Positions 60,989-64,000 of a stretch of DNA of 64,000 bases are shown here, piece by piece (positions within the stretch are counted from its first letter, which is position 1; the number at the start of each line of letters is the position of its first letter). The DNA is from Promerops cafer (Eukaryota > Chordata > Aves > Passeriformes > Nectariniidae), in assembly GCA_013398275.1 (NCBI GenBank), contig VZSE01001847.1, positions 1 through 64,000 on the forward strand, in the 5' to 3' direction. A program made the translations under genes and the position numbers. The notes under the pieces are model-generated. The model did no database searches. It worked only from the letters and a program-made list of their open reading frames with translations, and was not told where the DNA came from.

Positions 60989-62204
60989 CCACCCCCCCCG
61001 CCTCCTTCCTACCCCTCCCCTGCCCTGTCAAGGAGACCAAACCTGAAAAATTTACAGTCTGCGTTGCTATTGCTTCTATTACACACAATTCCCCAGGGAT
61101 AGGCACTAACCATCCAAATGACAACGTACAAAGGACACTGCACAGAATTAGACTTTGTAAGGTCTCATAGAGAACCCAGAAAACAGTTAAGCACAGTAAA
61201 ATTGTGCACCACAGTAGGAAATAGTTCTTGTAAATTACTGAAACGTTTTAGTATTACAGTTACAATGACACTGTTTCAAATATTTCAACCTTACAGCACA
61301 AGTACTTCATTACCTCACTAGCCACCCTTCCATCACTCATCAATTCATAGTTAATGTAATTTTCTTTACCCTTAAGAGCTCATACCAGGGAATGCACTCA
61401 GAAGAAAAAATTCCTCCATTTGTTTTTTGGCAGCAAATATTCTTGGATAATACCGCATTGTAGAGGAATAATTTCATTTGGCACCAGTAGAGCTAACCAT
61501 GACATCCCAGCAGCTGGAATCAGCTTGTAGCCGAGTTTGTCTAAAGACCAATTGCCTGATTTGGTACACTACTATAACTGGCAACTGGAACAAGCACTCA
61601 GTAGGACAAACTGCATTCTGCAGGTGTAATCTGAAAAAGGGACTTGGACCTGAAACTTCTTGTAAGAAAGTACACAACTGACATGTCATCCTGTCAGCCA
61701 CATACAAGTTTCTCCAACACAGATATTGTTTGTTTGAACAACTGTAGACCACTTTAGTTACTGCACAGGCAACGTGTCTATTCAGTGAAAGAAGCTGCTT
61801 GAACAGGCTGAGAATAGGAAGAATCTGCAGCTATTTCTGGAGACTCACTCTACAAGAACTATGTTGGTCTTGAGGGACCTGAGGCAGTATCCTAATTCTG
61901 AGCAACTTTATCAAGGACATGTAATTCAGGATCTCAAGCTGCATTGCAAGCAGAGCCTGTAATCACTTGGTTAACCTCAAGAAGCAATTTAGAACGGAAT
62001 TGCCAACCAGCACATCCCACCAGCAAGCGCTGTGAGAAGCACAGAGCCTGATGTAACACAGCAGCAGGAAGTGGGCTGTTCAAGCCACAGGTCACTGCCT
62101 TGGAGGCCAGACACAGCCGAGTCTTCTTCACTGAGAAGGAAACCTCTGTCACACTTGTCTAAACAGGTGAGAATCTTCCGGAGGAAGTGTTCAGAAAAGA
62201 CAGG
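60989..62204. other. Intergenic stretch without recognised genes
   Basis: No recognised exon, RNA gene or repeat family beyond general avian intergenic sequence. Confidence 0.5.
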
Positions 62205-62720
62205 GTCCACTGATGAGGCAATTAAAAGATGGTTTATTGCAAAATCAGTCTCATGAAAGGGTGAGGCAGAAAGGTTGTTACATCCAAAGTTATCACATCA
62301 GAAGCCATACATCAGAAGCCTTGCATCATAAGTCTTTATAATGTTAGTTACAATGTCTTTTATAAATTTCTTATCCAATCAGCTACTTCCACAAATCATG
62401 CTAGCATCTCCATAACCAATTGCTACGTTTTATACGATTCTACTGCAATGTGTCTTTTTCTATCTAATCATGTAACTCTACAAAAACTTGTTGTTATATT
62501 TTCTAGCTTTTACCAACTCTATAACAAGTTCTATTGTTAAACTTTAAGATTTTCTACTATTTTACTTAACATATTTATTTACTTATATAAGGCACATTTC
62601 TATTTGCTTAAAATATATTTTTGCTTAAACTACAAATTTCTATTCTTATTTTGTGTCTGTTTCACTATTCTATTCTAAACTTTCAAGCCTTCTCCAAGGT
62701 GTTAGGTCAAACACTGTATC
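62205..62720 (-). mobile_element. Possible LTR in reverse orientation
   Basis: A minus-strand AATAAA (62233-62238) lies near the left edge, and minus-strand ATTGG boxes and AT-rich U3-like sequence lie to the right. This is the arrangement of a reversed avian LTR. No target-site duplication was found. Confidence 0.35.
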
Positions 62721-63479
62721 CACTGTATCCATTTCTATCTCTGAGCTTGCATGCTGGAGGCCTTGGGAGCTCACTGTGCATGCATTTCCCACAAGGGAGC
62801 ACAACCCACCACTGAAGCAAGCACACTTTCAAATGAAAGCCCAGACCTTTGAACAGCCTGCAGGAGTGGAAGCATTTTGTTTTTCTAGAAAAACTGGTAG
62901 TTTCAGCAGTACCCAACACTTACAGTTCTCTACTAGTGTTGTAATCAAAATGGTTAATCTGCTTTTGACATAATAGCATGAAGCTTATGTTGGATTCCTC
63001 AGTAAGGAGGGCTCAGGTGAGGCAGAGAAACCAATGCTTCCCCTTTCCTGTGAGTAAAGGAGGTCCAGTATGCTGGGTGAATAGAGAGGAGGTGGTGAGA
63101 AAATGTAAAAAAATTTCTGTTTTTAGCTGTTTACAAGGGGATATACTAAGTATTTGGGAGAATACTTAGAGAGAAAAATCTTCTGTCCTATCTTGATAGA
63201 TATTGAGTTTATTGATACAAATTTATGAATAATAAATTCACTGTAATAAAGCTACTAGAAATTCACAAAAGCATAGCTACTGGTTCCTGTATCCTTTTAG
63301 CTGGGCTTATATAGAATTGTAGCATTTTTTATAATTAATAGAAGCCTGAGTCAATCAATGTGTGAGGCCCAACATCTTAACTCAAAATTTTCATCTGTGA
63401 TTACAGGAACTATCCATCCCATCTCTAACGTTCTTGGGACACACCATGGCAAGAAAAGCAGCGCTTATCGACCTTGCTT

Positions 63480-63950
63480 TCCCTTCTGCTTTCCAAGCCG
63501 ACGGAAGAGGGTTCATCCCACACAGAGGCTCTGTTCCAGGAGAGGCTGCCGTGCCCCGCTGCGGTACCACACCTGACCGCGTGACCCATCCGTGCAGCGG
63601 TGCTTGACCACTGCCACGTGCCTGATGCAAGCGTGGAGCACATTCGCGGGAACAAAGCCGAGGTCGGCTTGTAACTCAAGCGTACCAAACCCCCGGGGAA
63701 GCCCTCGCTGCCACATCCTTGCTGCCAAAATCTTGGCAGTCCCCGCCCCGATTCCGCCCTCACCGTCAGGCTGCAGCCGCTCCCTGGGCGCTTATCAGGA
63801 GCCACAGGCGGCCCATAAAGAGCAGCGTGTCCCGGGGCTGCAGGAACTACATCTCCCGCCGTGCGCGGGCAGGTGCTGATGCGGTGTCCCTTGTCACCCT
63901 GGGTGACAGTGCACTCAGGCTGGACGGGGGCTGTGGGGGGGTGCACTTGT
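63480..63950. promoter_or_regulatory. GC-rich promoter-like island at the right edge
   Basis: Sharp rise in GC and CpG with a ZNF143/STAF-like element at 63846-63864. It probably serves a gene to the right of the window. Open frames on both strands reflect GC content and match no family I recognise. Confidence 0.5.
63846..63864 (+). promoter_or_regulatory. ZNF143/STAF-type binding site
   Basis: ACTACATCTCCCGCCGTGC follows the known ACTACAAYTCCCAGCATGC consensus at most positions. Such sites are common near CpG-island start sites. Confidence 0.55.
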
Positions 63951-64000
63951 GATGGCCGAGGCATCTGTGCCTTTCTGGGACACAAATTTCTCTCCAGCCA

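Noticed and set aside
60402..61124. 240-codon minus-strand frame rich in Lys/Arg/Glu
   Set aside because: It is a translation of the CTTTT microsatellite and crosses an undetermined base.
55811..63479. Possible ARSK, GPR150 or TTC37 exons expected to the right of RFESD
   Set aside because: No segment with recognisable sulfatase, receptor or TPR-repeat text flanked by splice sites was found by eye. A translated search would be needed to exclude them.
63425..63985. 186-codon minus-strand frame at the right edge
   Set aside because: Its length is explained by high GC content. There are no recognisable motifs and several overlapping frames are equally open.
1..64000. CRISPR arrays, bacterial operons, tRNA or rRNA genes
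   Set aside because: None was seen. The split-gene structure and CR1/LTR content show vertebrate nuclear DNA.

Overview
This is a stretch of a bird nuclear genome, most likely a passerine. The evidence is vertebrate split genes with GT-AG introns, many 5'-truncated CR1 LINE copies in both orientations, avian-type solo LTRs, and an AT-rich background with a few short GC-rich promoter islands. Nothing prokaryotic, plasmid-borne or CRISPR-like is present.

Layout from left to right. (1) 732-1603, plus strand: three exons matching the occludin/ELL C-terminal domain of an ELL-family elongation factor (ELL2 by neighbourhood). The first has an in-frame TGA, so this is a broken gene end or a decayed copy. 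(2) 8965-33409, minus strand: a complete RHOBTB3 gene. Eleven coding exons were worked out base by base. They join in phase and give about 607 residues, against 611 as recalled for human. A long AT-rich 3' UTR lies to the left, and a CpG-island promoter with a perfect CRE lies to the right (about 33.64-34.26 kb). (3) 34.3-47.8 kb: no genes seen, mostly CR1 fragments plus one solo LTR. (4) 50548-51428, minus strand: a complete three-exon RFESD gene (Rieske Fe-S protein, 156 residues), with a GC-rich putative promoter near 53.8-54.1 kb. (5) 54.3-63.4 kb: LTRs, CR1, a very long CTTTT microsatellite and no recognised gene. (6) The right edge (63.48-63.95 kb) is another GC-rich promoter-like island with a ZNF143/STAF-type site, probably serving a gene outside the window.

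Gene order ELL2 - RHOBTB3 - RFESD matches human 5q15 in reverse. GLRX and SPATA9, which sit among these genes in human, were not recognised. The genes are linked by position only. RHOBTB3 is an atypical Rho-family ATPase with BTB domains acting in endosome-to-Golgi transport and CUL3 ubiquitination. RFESD is a small Rieske protein of poorly known function. ELL2 is a transcription elongation factor.

No undescribed biological system was found. The most useful observations are the start codon of RHOBTB3 apparently split by an intron, an RFESD splice acceptor whose pyrimidine tract is a microsatellite, a duplication across the RFESD stop codon, an inverted pair of related solo LTRs with exact target-site duplications flanking RFESD, and an assembly gap flanked by a false duplication.
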